Source: Siphonodentalium dalli (lineage: Eukaryota > Mollusca > Scaphopoda > Gadilida > Siphonodentaliidae). Taken from it: 64,000 nucleotides of DNA. Positions 24,592-36,517 of this stretch are shown piece after piece. The notes below the pieces were generated by a model. It made no database searches and was not told where the DNA came from. It worked only from the letters and a program-made list of their open reading frames with translations. The stretch is taken from assembly GCA_032622095.1 (NCBI GenBank), contig CP136065.1, positions 241,717,530 to 241,781,529 of the forward strand, in the 5' to 3' direction. Positions within the stretch are counted from its first letter, which is position 1, and each line of letters opens with the position of its first letter. The translations under genes were made by a program, and so were the position numbers.

Positions 24592-25126
24592 ACTGTACGC
24601 CAAATGTTGTTGTTGGTTTCTATAGTCTCTGAGTCGGAGAATAAGGTAACAATTTTTTCATTATTTGAAAGTCTGTTGAGTACGAAGTAGTGTTACGGAT
24701 GACAAATTTACCGGAATGCAAAAATACAAATTGTCGTTGTCGAGTAATTTTTGTACAGTTTTCAACCAAATGAATCAAATAAAAGTTATATTATAGGCAT
24801 ACTAATCCCATATAATCATTTAAGTTATTGTATCGTCGCTAGTCAGTGAGTGGCTTGAGTGTTCTCCCCGTATCATCAAAATATTTTAAGCGATCGTGTG
24901 TGCGATCGGTTTAACAATCCAGTATCCCTCAATTACTTGAGGGATATAAATTCAATTTATATCAAATTATTAACTTTTAAATTATTAAATTTTAAGATAC
25001 CCTATTAACCTGAGCGTTTACAGAATACATCTTCGACTCAAATTACTTATGTTTCTATATATTATCGATATTAGATCGTTGTTGTCACCGGAAATTTAAC
25101 GAAAATGGCGTACAGTACCCCTTTAA
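24592..25126. mobile_element. MITE-like element with TACTGTACGCCA termini
   Basis: TTAAAAGGGTACTGTACGCCA at the left and TGGCGTACAGTACCCCTTTAA at the right. The interior has no ORF. Parts of the interior (GAGTACGAAGTAGTGTTACGG, TTTTTGTACAGTTTTCA) also occur at 24160-24260, and the segment 25010-25125 is repeated as 25126-25240. Confidence 0.5.
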
Positions 25127-25325
25127 CCTGAACAGTTACAGAAGACACCTTGGACTCAAATTAATTATTTGTCTACATATATTATAGATATTAGATCGTT
25201 GTTTTTATCGGGAATTTATTGAAATCGGCGTAAAGTCCTTCCTTTCATGTAAATTAAATTTTCTGTCGAGCTCTGACAAACTCTTTTTGCAATCGACATG
25301 TATTGTGTAAAGTACACATAGTATA

Positions 25326-26262
25326 TTGTAGTACAAGCCAAACAGCATCACGGACACTCCGCTAGCCACGACCAAGCCTGCAAATAGTGTGTCTGTCATT
25401 TGCAGAGTGGGGTCCCCAGAGGGCGAATTTAGTGACGCTATCACGCTTAGCGGGCTAGCACCACACAATTAACCTTCCGGGGACCTCATTCTGCATGGCC
25501 TCATCTGCTATGGGAGACATACCTAGACTCCGATTGAAGTTCACAAATGGTGAATATGTTATGTACACCCACTGGGAACCTCGATTATGCAATGTGTCGT
25601 CTGTAAATTTGGGGATATATATAGAGAAACTAAACTAAAAAGAAATATATGTGAAGAAGTTCTATAGAACTTTGATAATAAAGAAATTTTTCCGAGAAGA
25701 TGAGGCCTAAGCAGAATGAAGTCCGCAGAGGGTGAATTTAGTGATGCTAGCCCTCTGGGGACCTCATTCGCAAATGACAAGCCAAACGGCATCACGGAAC
25801 GGATGAGTCGAGTCAGACTCCGGCGCTAGCCAGGTCCAAGCATGCAAATAGTGTGTCTGTCATTTGCAGAATGAGGTCCCCAGAGGGCGAGTTTAGTTAT
25901 GCGATTCCACACAGCGGGCTAGCATCACCATATCCACCCATGGCAGACCTCATTCTGCTTAGGTCTCATCTTCTGGTGAGTATATGTAGTCTCAAATTGA
26001 CATTGTTTTTCTTTTCTTTTTCCCTTCTGGGAAGTTGTTATATCCACTAATTTGCATAAGATAAAATGCATAATTGAGGTGACTAATGGGTGAAGATCAC
26101 CAACTTCAACTGGGGAACTTCAAATATGATCCTAGGTCTCCCATAGTTGTTGAGGCCTTAAGCAAACATGAGTTCACATATTAAGGTGAATTTGGTGACG
26201 CTAGCCCGCAGTCGTCACTAAATTCAACCTCTGGTGACCCCATTATTAAAATGACAGACGCA
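25326..26262. mobile_element. Two tandem family 2 double-hairpin units
   Basis: Unit 1 runs from about 25326 to 25777 and unit 2 from about 25778 to 26262. Each starts with a shared leader (ACAAGCCAAAC...GCATCACGGA, then GTGTGTCTGTCATTTGCAG). Each carries two GAATGAGGTCC hairpins separated by about 200 bp containing CTCCCATAG and TTGGCAGACGACACAATG-like sequence. Confidence 0.6.
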
Positions 26263-26468
26263 CAATTTGCAGTCTTGGCCAGGTCATCGATGTGGTAGAC
26301 GGATCTAGTTTAATTTGTGCGAACCTTTTCAATTCAATCTATTAAACCATGGTATATATGCTGACAGGACGGTAGTAATACCCGTACACATCGGCGACCT
26401 TCATTTTATATGCACATAAATGTATTCTATCTTGACTACCATCTAGGATATCGCTTAAATTGTTTTTG

Positions 26469-26789
26469 GGGCCTCGGTGGCTCAGTCGATTAAGGGTACA
26501 ACTCCAAGCCGTCTCGTCGTCAGCGCTGGCGATGAGGGTTCAAATCCACATGTTTCCTTCGTCAACTTGGTAATTCGAAATCGTTATCTGGTGGAGTTGC
26601 CAGTTACTCGCCGATGGCCAGCGGTTTTCCGCACATGGTCGACGAGTTTATCAGCCATTGAAAGCACTATTATATTAACCATACATGTAAGTGTGCGGAT
26701 CTCCTCCATGCACCACTAAAACTGACAATGTCGTGATATGACCTTAGTTGCTGAAAACCCCAATTAATCAATCAATCAATCAATCAATC
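26469..26789 (+). mobile_element. tRNA-derived SINE
   Basis: The tRNA-like head has an A box (TGGCTCAGTCGATTAAGG, 26478-26495) and a B box (GGTTCAAATCC, 26537-26547) at normal tRNA spacing. It is followed by a body of about 200 bp and a tail of seven AATC-type tetramers (26765-26789). This is RNA polymerase III promoter architecture without a foldable mature tRNA, so it is a SINE and not a tRNA gene. The apparent 80-aa open frame across it is incidental. It lies about 0.7 kb upstream of the ANKRD50 coding exon in the same orientation. The AATC tail suggests mobilisation by a LINE with the same 3' tail. Confidence 0.85.
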
Positions 26790-27038
26790 TTAAATTGTTT
26801 CTGGAATACAGCAGTTATTTGATGTAGTTCTGGACGAGGTCCAACGAGTCTACTGTCTTCCCCATCTGCTCAGACAGCCTTGCACGAAGATATATCCCCC
26901 GTATTAATCACAAGCTGTGCGTAACCCGGTACATCTCAGCTACACGCGTTATACATCGCTGCCTTGAGCCTGCTAATAACCACAATCAAGAGAGTTCTAT
27001 ATAATGATCTATTAACGTATCGATTAATATATTTTCAG

Positions 27039-27187
27039 GAATACACAAGGATATCGTAACAGAAGCTTATCTACACTCAGACCAGAGTGGCGGTGATTGC
27101 GAGAATGGAAGCCGAAGTTTCAATTATGGATTTCTCCATGTTGGGTGACACGATGTCGTGCTTGTGAATGTTCTTTTCTGAGATTAC
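27039..27187 (+). other. Probable 5' UTR portion of the ANKRD50 coding exon
   Basis: A good 3' splice acceptor (TTAATATATTTTCAG|GA) ends at 27038, 149 nt before the first ATG. Stops in all frames before the ATG make this stretch non-coding apart from the short upstream ORF. The first, non-coding exon and promoter would then lie further upstream, possibly outside this window. Inferred from the splice motif only. Confidence 0.5.
27105..27167 (+). promoter_or_regulatory. Upstream ORF of 20 codons in the ANKRD50 leader
   Basis: ATG GAA GCC starts 83 nt before the 27188 ATG, in a different frame, and ends with TGA 20 nt before it. It has A at -3 and G at +4 and contains three further in-frame ATGs. 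If the leader is transcribed as proposed, ribosomes would meet this ORF before the main start. That would favour reinitiation or leaky scanning, and possibly initiation at the downstream Met (27221). Confidence 0.45.
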
Positions 27188-29704
27188 ATGCTGGATTTAT
27201 CTCTAGCGGGACGCGAAACTATGGCTGAGTGCTTACTAAAAGGGAAGCGGCTTTTCTGTCGCGAATGGACGTTTAGTAAACTAAATCACTGCTTGGAGAA
27301 TTTGTCGTCTGCAAAAACGCGTGGCGCGCTTATAATGGGCGGACCAGGATGTGGAAAAACATCCGTCTGCTGCGAACTAGTATGGCCGACATCACATGGT
27401 AAGCAGAAGACCATGTCAAAGAAAATGCTTGCCTACCACTTCTGTCAAGCCCACGATATCGAGTCGCTTTCAATGTCGAATTTCATCTACAATCTCGTTT
27501 CTCAACTCAAAAAATGTAAGTTGATTGAGGGCTACAACGACATAATCGACGATTCCAGTATTAAAAAAAGTCTGTCGGAATCAGAATGTGAAAAGAACCC
27601 GGATGAAGCATTCCGAAGAGCGATAGTGGAACCACTGGCTGCCATTCGACCACCGTCTAGCAACCTAGTATTGTTGGTTGACTCCATCGATGAATCCTAC
27701 TTCCAGTGTATCAATGATCGTTTACAGGGGAGTCGAACGGTTGCCGAACTTCTTGCTAATCATTTCGGACTGTTGCCCAAGTGGTTGTTGCTGATATGCT
27801 CTTCCAGAAAACACAGTAAGACTGTCACGCGATTGTTTACCGGTTTTCGTAAAATTAGTCTGGACGATTTGAGGAAAAGCCACGTTGTTCGGGATGTCCA
27901 GCAATATATTCTGTGCAGACTTGATCAGGAAGAAGAATTGCGCCAACACTTGAGTCGCGAAACTGCCGAAATGTTGAACCAGTTACATATAAAAAGCAAT
28001 GGCTGTTTTCTCTACTTGGAAAAAGTGTTAGACGGCGTGGCGGACAGCTTTATTATGCTTCGGGAGATTCGTGATATACCCGGCACTCTTAACGGGCTGT
28101 ATTTGTGGTTATGCCAGCGTTTGTTTATGCGGAAGCAGTTTGTGAAGATACAGCCCATTTTGAATGTAATATTAGCAGCTCACAAACCTCTGACGGAGCG
28201 AGAGTTATATATATCCGCTGCCACTAGAAACAATCTCTTGTCTGAAGACGAGTTTAAGAGACGCGTGAAACTTCTGTCGAAAATACTCGTTGATGGGCTG
28301 AACGGTAGCAAGATCCTCTTCCATCACAGTTTCGCCGAGTGGCTGCTGGACGTGAAGCACTGTACGCAGAAGTATCTCTGCAATGCGGCGGATGGCCACG
28401 GCATGCTGGCGATGCACGCTACATTAAATGCTGGCAATCTCACATCGGCGGAAGTTCAGGACTTCGCGTTACATTTAGAGAGAGCGCCGTGGCAGGCGAG
28501 TGTAACCCACAGTTGTATTGTTAATTGGATGCTTATATCGGGAGCTAACGTGGAGGACAGTTTGCAAACAGGAATTCCCAAAGATAACAAAGTATTGAAA
28601 CTTCTATTAGATGCAGGCGCTAAAATGCCAACGGAAGAGGAAGCTGTGCAAAGTATTAGTGCGAGTATGAGTGCTCTGAATGACATTTCTGAAAGTGAAG
28701 CCGATAAATTTCTAGTCGAGGTGGACGCTCCTTTAGACCATGTCGATACGAACGGACGTACTTTATTACACACAGCTTCGTACCATGGCAACTTGGACAT
28801 GGTTGGATATTTAGTTGCTAAGGGAGCTAATATTGAAGCAAAGGATAAATCTGGACAGACCGCTTTAAATCTTGCTGCTAGGCAAGGTCATTCTGATGTT
28901 GTTTTGGAATTACTAAGAGCTGGTGCAAATGTGAATCATGCTGACAATGATGGATGGACAGCTCTTCGCTCGTCGTCATGGGGTGGCCACAGCAACGTGG
29001 TTGTCCTTCTCTTGGGATCAAAAGCGGAAGTGGATCACACGGATAGTGATCAGAGGACTGCATTGAGAGCCGCTGCCTGGGGAGGCCATGAGGATATTGT
29101 TCTTCAGTTACTCAACTACGGTGCTGACGTCAACAAAGCAGACAACGAAGGGCGAACTGCATTAATTGCGGCAGCGTATATGGGTCACGTTGAAATCGTT
29201 GCACACTTGTTGGAGTTTAACGCCAAAATTGATCATCAGGACTGTGATGGACGCACGGCTTTATCTGTCGCAGCTTTGTGTATTCCCGCTAGTGAAGGTC
29301 ACGAAAAGGTCGTGAGCCTCCTTCTGGAAAGAGGAGCGGAAGTTAACCACAAAGACAACGACGGCATGACGCCATTGTTGGTGGCCGCCTACGAGGGCCA
29401 TAAGGACGTATGTGAGTTACTCTTAGAATGGGATGCCGACATCGATCATGCGGACAATAACAATCGGACTCCCTTGCTGGCTGCGGCTTCTATGGGACAT
29501 GCTGACGTCGTCTGTCAACTGTTGTATTGGGACGCCGCCGTTGACACTATTGATGCCGATGGTCGTACTGTTCTCAGCATTGCCGCTGCCAATGGCAACG
29601 TGGCCGTCGTACAACAACTTCTCGATAGGGGATTGGATGAAATGCACAAAGATAACAGCGGTTGGATGCCTCTGCATATGGCGGCATTTGAAGGTCACGG
29701 TGGG
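27188..29704 (+). CDS. ANKRD50: ANKRD50 orthologue, large coding exon (NTPase-like domain and first ten ankyrin repeats)
   Basis: Encodes residues 1-839. Seen: Walker [10 protein letters not shown] at 51-59, Walker B-like [10 protein letters not shown] at 160-169, a long helical region (about 215-440) with the family-typical [22 protein letters not shown] and [19 protein letters not shown] blocks, then ankyrin repeats beginning near 521, 554, 587, 620, 653, 686 (with a short CIPAS-type insert, also present in vertebrate ANKRD50), 723, 756, 789 and 822. Known of the family: ANKRD50 is an endosomal protein acting with SNX27-retromer and WASH in recycling of membrane proteins to the plasma membrane. 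An in-frame TGA lies at 27179-27181, so this is the first ATG of the open frame. The second Met (residue 12, 27221) has a better context (A at -3, G at +4) and lines up with the vertebrate start, so it may be the true start. The exon ends at the donor G|GTGAGT. Reading through would add eight residues and stop at 29731. Confidence 0.95.
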
Positions 29705-29737
29705 GTGAGTACACAATCAATTAAGTTGTAGACAGGA

Positions 29738-30302
29738 CTGGAAACATGGTGCCGGTCATTTGCAGTATCAGGTCCCCAGAGGGTAATTTATTGACGCTAC
29801 GCCGCTGTAGCATAACTAAATTCACCTTTTGTGGGACCTCATTCTGCTTAGGTGTCATCTATGGAAAGTATTTGTAAATCACATTATTAAACCAGTTATT
29901 TTTAGAAACTTTTTTTTAGAAAATTTCTTTTTTCATTTTTAGTTGAGAGTAGCTATATCCCCAAATTGGCAGACGACACAATGCATACTCGAGGTGCACA
30001 TCACCATCGGGGAATTTATATCTGAGTCTACATGTATGTCCCACAGCAGATGAGACCATACGAAATTAGTTCCCCCGGATGGTGAATTTGTGACGCTAGC
30101 CCGCTGAGTATAGGATAAGGGTTACCCTCTGAGGACTTCATTCTGCAAAATCAGACACACTAAACTCAGGGTGTGTCACTGATCAATGAGGCCTAAGCAG
30201 AATGAGGTCCACAGAGGATGAACTTATGTGTGGGGTAGCGTCACTAAATTCACCCATCGGGGACCTCATTCTGCAATAGTCCGGCACCATATTTTCATAC
30301 CT
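29738..30302. mobile_element. Family 2 element just inside the ANKRD50 intron
   Basis: Inverted ends carry the ATGGTGCCGG...TTGCAG motif. Three hairpins of the family are present, with the CCAAATTGGCAGACGACAC internal block. It starts about 33 nt after the splice donor. Confidence 0.6.
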
Positions 30303-30388
30303 GGTTATATAATTTCTGCAACATAACAATGTTATGTAAACCAAACCAACACATCAATAAAAACAACATCGTATACTTACTGCAACAT

Positions 30389-30604
30389 ACAGTAATGCCC
30401 TAGATAATCGACTCCTTAACAACATCAGAATTATGGGTAATTTTTCAGGATTTAGTTGGAAATATGGCTTGTTGCCATTCATCGGAAAGCTCTCACTGAG
30501 AGCTTTCCAATGAATGGCAACAAGCCATATTTCCGACTAAATCCTGAAAAATTACCCATAATTCTGCTGTGGTTAGGAAGTCGATTATTTAGGGCTTAAT
30601 GTAA
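30389..30604. mobile_element. Foldback element (family 4)
   Basis: Same inverted repeat as at 6517, about 215 bp with arms of about 105 bp and a GAAAGCTCTCACTGAGAGC centre. It is flanked on both sides by a directly repeated segment of about 55 bp. Confidence 0.6.
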
Positions 30605-31274
30605 CAATGTTATGTAAATCAAACACATTAATAATAACAACATCGTTTGCATCTGTTCTACATGCGCCAATCTAATTTACTGACGAGCATGTAAACATTT
30701 AGATATGTTGAACTTATTTATAAACACCCCCCATTAAATACACAGATATATACGAATTCATTCAGAGAATATCCTCTCAACTACATCCATATTACGATTT
30801 TTCGTATATCACAATCGGTTGTTGAGTCATTCTGATTACTCTCGAGTGCCTATATAGCAGTACTGGGTGGAAAATATCCAAAATGTTAATATAACAGTAC
30901 AAATCGGAATAATGTTACAGGGTGCACCGGTACATCCATATAGAAGTACCAGATATCTGCTATATTATAATACTAGTACATAATGTATTGTAAATGTTAG
31001 AGATAGACACTGGTGAATATAAAAATAAATATGTAACCATTAACTGCAGTTTATACTGAAAATGGAATAATCAAAGAATTAGGCAGGTGAACCCCCAGGT
31101 CCACTTTTTGCGAAAATTAATAAACGTACAGGGCCAGATAAAGATTGTACAGGTGAGAGTTTTTCATCAGGAAAAAATAAACGTACATGTATGACTATTG
31201 TGCAGTCGAGAGAAAATACATTGTGAATTATTTGTCTTTGGGCAGTGAAGAGTGATATTTTCAATAGTCTAGTT

Positions 31275-32090
31275 TAGTGTGTGGGCGGGGGTAGTGACTA
31301 GAGGGTCTCCGTTGGTGGGGTAGAATTTACAACTGCACCGACCCAGTTGAAACTAGATCCAAATTTCCAAATACCGTGAACAGGTCTGGCTCATGTGCAA
31401 ATTTGACTATATAGTCAGATCTGCACATAATGTGTAAATCGAGCTATACAGTTTTGGTATGAAATATTCTATTTCCACCAAATATCATTTCTTTTGAAAT
31501 CCAGTTGGTTATTTCTTTATCTTTTGATAACAATCGATGCTGGGGCCTATCACTTTCCAAAATAAAGTGATTTTATGAAGTTTGAAGAAGATAACAAAGT
31601 ATGTCCCAAAGTATGGCCAAAGTAATCATCAAAAGTCCATATTTGGTGTAAAAAATTATTCCTGCTTGGAAATATTGAATATTCTCATATTAACACATTG
31701 AAATCAAAACATTATGTGATCGAAATAATTATGATCTTTGTACTAATAAAATCTGATGATAAACTGATATAGCTCGATTTGCACATTATGCATGTGCAAA
31801 TCGGACTATATAGTCAGATCTGCACATGAGCCAGACCTGGTAAATGCTATATCTACACCCCTTCGTTTGGAATGTTCCAACTGGTACATTGGGGTTTCCA
31901 TTTCTATTGTTTCAAATTGCCAACCTGACCTCCCCTATAAGGTTGGACAATTTCCAACTGATGACCAATTCCGTCAAAACGTTTGGCCTCAATTTGGGAA
32001 GTACTCGAGTTTTGATCTGAAAACAACACAATAAATATTGGTTGGAAAATCAAACAACGAGAATGATTTCAACTAATAGTGTCTTGCTAA
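31275..32090. repeat. Family 7 dispersed repeat, host of a nested TIR element
   Basis: GACTAGAGGGTCTCCGTTG at the left and TTGGTTGGAAAATCAAACAA at the right. Split by the 31381-31839 insertion. Confidence 0.45.
31381..31839. mobile_element. TIR element nested in another repeat
   Basis: Ends CAGGTCTGGCTCATGTGCA and its inverted complement. TIRs are about 65 bp, with an internal ACTATATAGTC palindrome in each, and continue to a CGAGCTATA block. The interior of about 330 bp has no ORF. It interrupts a family 7 (TTGGAAA-type) repeat between CCGTGAA and GTAAATG. Confidence 0.65.
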
Positions 32091-32755
32091 AGTGAAGTAG
32101 TTTGCCATATCGACGTCTGTCGCGTGCGCAGTTATTGGTTATTATACACGAAGTCAACGCGTACGCCACTGATGCGTACTTTATTTATTCAAGCTGCGGG
32201 TGTATTTCCGTAAGTTTGTGAATCGAAGACATACAACAGGATGACTTGCTGGACAAAGGCAACACTAACACACAATGCAATTATCACAATGCTTAATGGC
32301 ATACGCCTGTATGGTCCCATGTGGATGGTGACAACCGGGAGTCTGAGACAATATAGCCCCGACAAAGCGCAATCGATCAAGCATTAGTACCAGCTATATA
32401 TATAGGAAGCACTTTTATCTGCTGAGATGGCACATTAAGGGATTAGCGAACTAATTGGGTTCAGTGCTGGCCAGCCCTTCCGTGTTCATTGTGCAACTCT
32501 TGAATGTGGCATTGTATTTGCTTCCTGGTAACGCAAACTACCAGGGGACTATAGACAATACTGCACATACACAGCCTCGACTGTTCATGTTCTGTGTTGA
32601 CAGTGATGTTTTGTTGCGAAATAATGTGCAAGTGTGGCTATAGATGTATGTGTATATCGGGGTTTTATATACTAGTAGATGGTTTGGTGGTTGGTATGCG
32701 CATTAACCTGACATCCCAGTTAAACCAACACTCTCAATATATTTCTTAACCCTTT

Positions 32756-33085
32756 ACCCAACAAAACGGCCAAAACCGGCCAAATAAAGCGTCAACAGCC
32801 TAAAATATCTTCGGTCTGTCTCAATAGAACCATACAAATATGTATATCATTGGAACCGGCTCCTTGACCACATTGTGATAGTTACAGTTATGCCCTGTGC
32901 CAATGCATCCTCTTATATATGCGAGTCGACCATATATAAGAGAATGCATTGGCCTAAAAACAATTTTATAATTTTTAATGTGTTAAGCCAAGGCATTCTC
33001 TTATATATGCGAGGCGACCTATGGTCGACTCGCATATATAAGAGAATGCATTGGCACAGGGCCATTCTGTTGGGTAAAGGGTTAA
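32756..33085. mobile_element. TTAA-flanked double-hairpin MITE (family 1), full copy
   Basis: Same TIRs and TTAA ends. It is in the opposite internal orientation to the 7196 copy: the 'GGCCGGTTTTGGCC...' subterminal block is at the left end. Both hairpins are present, the first with a shortened centre. Confidence 0.75.
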
Positions 33086-33849
33086 ATCATCAAGCCTGAC
33101 ATGACAGTGACATGGTCCTGCTATGTCATATATACATACAACTGGCTTCGCTGTCGTGACCTGCAAGTAGCTGCAGGTAAAATTGTCCAATTAACGACCA
33201 CAACAGGTGCCGACGAATGGCTGTGTTAGTCTATAATTAGTGGTTCTTGACCTCAGTTCAACTGTTCAGTGTTACCCCGCGGATACGTTTGAAATCAATC
33301 GTCATCGCTGACTCGCCGTCAGCCATTATCAATACCGCATGCTCAACTGTCCTGCTAAATTACGTGCATTTGGGCATCTGAACATATTTTAACATGGCCG
33401 CGAGCAGCTGGTGGAAATATGTATCGAAATTTTAAACGGCGCTGCTGTGACAAATTATTCCAACGTCACAGTTATATCGGTTCCCAGCAACTAGAAGTAT
33501 GAATGGTTTGAATCCATTGAAGTTCATTTATAGTAAACTGGACATCCTTTCTGATCTGTAGCTACTGTTCGATTTCAAAGGGAGATAATTCATACGCCAG
33601 AAAAAGCAAAAGCGCTTTATTATTAGCCGCTTTTATATACCGGTATAGGCGACGGCATCTTTTACGAACGCTCATTATAATAATATATTATATGGAATGT
33701 TTGTGGCTCAGAGTTGGCTAATTTCAACATTCAGAAAGTCAGGACAATTTTTTCAGAAACTTAACCCCCAAGACAATTGGCGTATAGGAAACTTACGAAA
33801 GTTTGTCAAATATGGAGTCAAATCGGACCGGTCATCTTTAAAGATGCTC

Positions 33850-33976
33850 TATCTCTTTGCCAACATGTGTTATATAGTTACTCTGAATGATGGTCTATGT
33901 CTTTGCCAACATGTGTTATATAGTTACTCTGAATGGTGGTCTATCTCTTTGTCAACATGTGTTATATAGTTACTCT
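33850..33976. repeat. 46-bp tandem repeat, about 3 units
   Basis: Unit CTTTGCCAACATGTGTTATA then TAGTTACTCTGAATGATGGT then CTATGT. The repeat accounts for the repetitive C-terminus of a 90-codon open frame here. Confidence 0.85.
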
Positions 33977-34440
33977 GGGTATAACATATTAGATTTGAAT
34001 TGTCCGGAAATGCTTCTATCGACTTTGTGGTTGTTTAGCTAACGAACAATAGTGGTTACTGTTAACAGAGACCAGAAATTTTATTGTGTAATTTTGTAAT
34101 TTTGTCACAAATAAACGTTAATTAGACTCATTATCGCTTATAACTATGTAATAAAACAATACAAACAATCAGTCTGGGACATTTGACGTTCGGAGCATAG
34201 CTTTGGAAACGCCCTAATGATCTATATCGCTATATGGTATCGCATGATTTGTCTGTTTCTAAAAATAGAACGCTAAAGTGTCCCATTTAATAATCTCATT
34301 TTATAATAAAATATTTGGAATAAAATCAATATTAATTGATAGAATCGTTCCAGAAACATGGGTCTTCAATTCATATTTATTATTTTAAACCCACGAAACT
34401 ATTTCAAAATTGTTATATGAAGAGATAATCCATCTTTCCA

Positions 34441-34470
34441 TTAACCCTTTCACGGTGGGGGAGCTGCGCT
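34441..34470. mobile_element. Isolated TTAACCCTTT terminus
   Basis: Begins TTAACCCTTTCACGGTGG, like family 1 ends, but no hairpins and no matching right end were seen nearby. Confidence 0.25.
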
Positions 34471-35080
34471 GATGCAGCATTAAATATCATGTCACTCATG
34501 TGCAAGGTAGCAATCCCGGAAAACTGTTAGACAATTCTGTCGGTCTGACTCGCTGTCGATTAACAGTGGAATTATTTTAGTTTGAAGTCGGATCTGGTGT
34601 TGTACCTTAATCGTGAATCCAGGCTTCCGCAAGTTAATAAACACAAACATGCAATACAAACGATTAGCGAGTATGCTCAGCCTATATCGACTTTCTCCAC
34701 TTTTTGCCGGGAATGATTGAAAACATTGCCGGGATGTGTTCGATTTAACAGGAAGCGTGTGTAATTGAACGCTAACGTCGGGTTGGTACAGCAGTGCTCA
34801 CGGTTCAGACTCATCACAATATAATCTATCCAAGAAATGTCCAACCGATCGATCAAAATCGAATGGGCCGGTGCCAGATGCAAATCGAATCTGAGTCATT
34901 CTGTCAATTAAGGTGTTATCTTCGTTAGATCAGGTGGGAAATTGGCCTATTATGGTATCGATTGTCGGAGAAAGTGAAAAGACGCGGCATGTTTATCACA
35001 TAAGTACCATGCTGTTATGTGTATTGGGACATTTCCTGCATTGTTGTACGCCCACTAGAAAGCATTGCGTCGGCAATACC

Positions 35081-36302
35081 TAAGGCCAAAAAAATAATAT
35101 TATTTGTTTCCTATTACGGTGCCAAAAAATTCCAGGTAGGTAGGTAGGGATTTTTTTTTTTTTGGTAATATTTTTTTATTTTTTCCCCGAACAGTTAAGA
35201 AGTACATTAATGCTTACTCTTTATACTTGTGTTAAGGCTGTCCATGTATATTGCAAGTAAACAGTTAATGTAGCACAATAATATGATAAGTATTGTCAAT
35301 GTGAACAAACAAATGCCACCCAGGCACTCAATTATGCAGCTCTCTTGTAATTATTCTCTCAGTTTAGATTGTGGTGGCACATCTTTCTCAGAGCACAATA
35401 TTGACATATCAACAGGCCCAAGACATACACTATTACTTTATAATAACATAACTTGTATGATATTAATTCAAACCTCACTTAAATATTTGGTCATACACCT
35501 CAGGACCTAAGACACATATCTCACATGCACCTCAGACACATTGCACAGGGTGTAAATGTTCCTCAGGCATCCCTCAACTGCACTGAAATATAAAGTCCCA
35601 CACCACACTGAAAATGGTACCACAGGCCACACTTTGACTGAGGTACCACACCTCAGCATTCAAATTGGCATATGCATGCTTGTAAGTTTTATATACCCAA
35701 ACAAACCAGTAGATAATTTCATGTGCTTTTTAGTGCCCATCCCAGAAGGGTGTTTGATATGGTAGACATGCAGTCATCTTTATACTGTCTGTATACATAC
35801 TAGTAACTATGCCTGAACACTATGAATCCTTGATTGACTGGGGAGAGGAACTTTAAATTCTGATATAGAAACTCTTCTACATGTATATTGCTCTCTAGCA
35901 GATAAGACTTCTTCCCATATGACATGGGAGTTGAACAAACAAGATTACCACAGGCAGGTTTTAAAGACTGCAGATTTATTGGTGAGATTGGGATTCATCT
36001 GCAACCACAAATGGACATGTATTTTAATAGAAGTAAATTGTTTTTGAAAATTCCATCTAAAATTATTGCTGCTTAATGTAAACATAGTATATAGTATATA
36101 TTTAACGATTTTGATGTGTTTACATGCCAATGACATGCATTAAAAAAAAATTAAAAATTAAAAAAAAATTTTTTTTTTTTTTTTTTGGGTTGTAATTTTT
36201 TGATTTGGGTTGAAATTTGAAGAAAAAAAAGTCCAGGTCGGCCCAATTTCGGCAGGTCGGTCGGGTAACCGGAAACACAGATGTTTTTTTTTTTTGGCCT
36301 AA
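35081..36302. mobile_element. 1.2 kb element with TAAGGCCAAAAAA ends
   Basis: TAAGGCCAAAAAAATAAT at the left and TTTTTTTTTTGGCCTAAG at the right are inverted. Subterminal CCAGGTAGG (left) and CCAGGTCGGCCC...GGTCGGTCGGGTAACC (right) are related. The interior is AT-rich with no recognisable protein. A degraded relative lies near 41700-41790. Confidence 0.4.
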
Positions 36303-36517
36303 GTTGTTATGCTATATATGTAGTATTCCGGGATTTTCTCAAGAGAATTAGACTATTGATAAACTCTAATTGCATTGGAAGTCATTGATACACAATCCAC
36401 AGTTTTCAATTACAGTAGGTCAATATACCATTATGTAGAATGGATAGTTGGATACAAGTAATAGCTTCCCTTCTGAGTAATATGGCGTTATGCACTGCTC
36501 ATATACGGGGCTGACCT

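Larger units (their letters stand above)
32091..35080. other. Intronic sequence, mostly featureless outside listed elements
   Basis: Apart from the family 1 MITE, the 46-bp repeat and the TTAACCCTTT end, I see no structure. Short frames lack homology. Confidence 0.4.

Noticed and set aside
26477-26719. 80-codon frame, or a functional tRNA gene
   Set aside because: The A and B boxes belong to a SINE with a long body and AATC tail. The head does not continue into a proper acceptor stem and the frame has no homology.
29705-29731. ANKRD50 ending at 29731 as an 847-residue protein
   Set aside because: The last eight codons lie beyond a consensus donor, and the true ankyrin continuation is found in phase at 61895.
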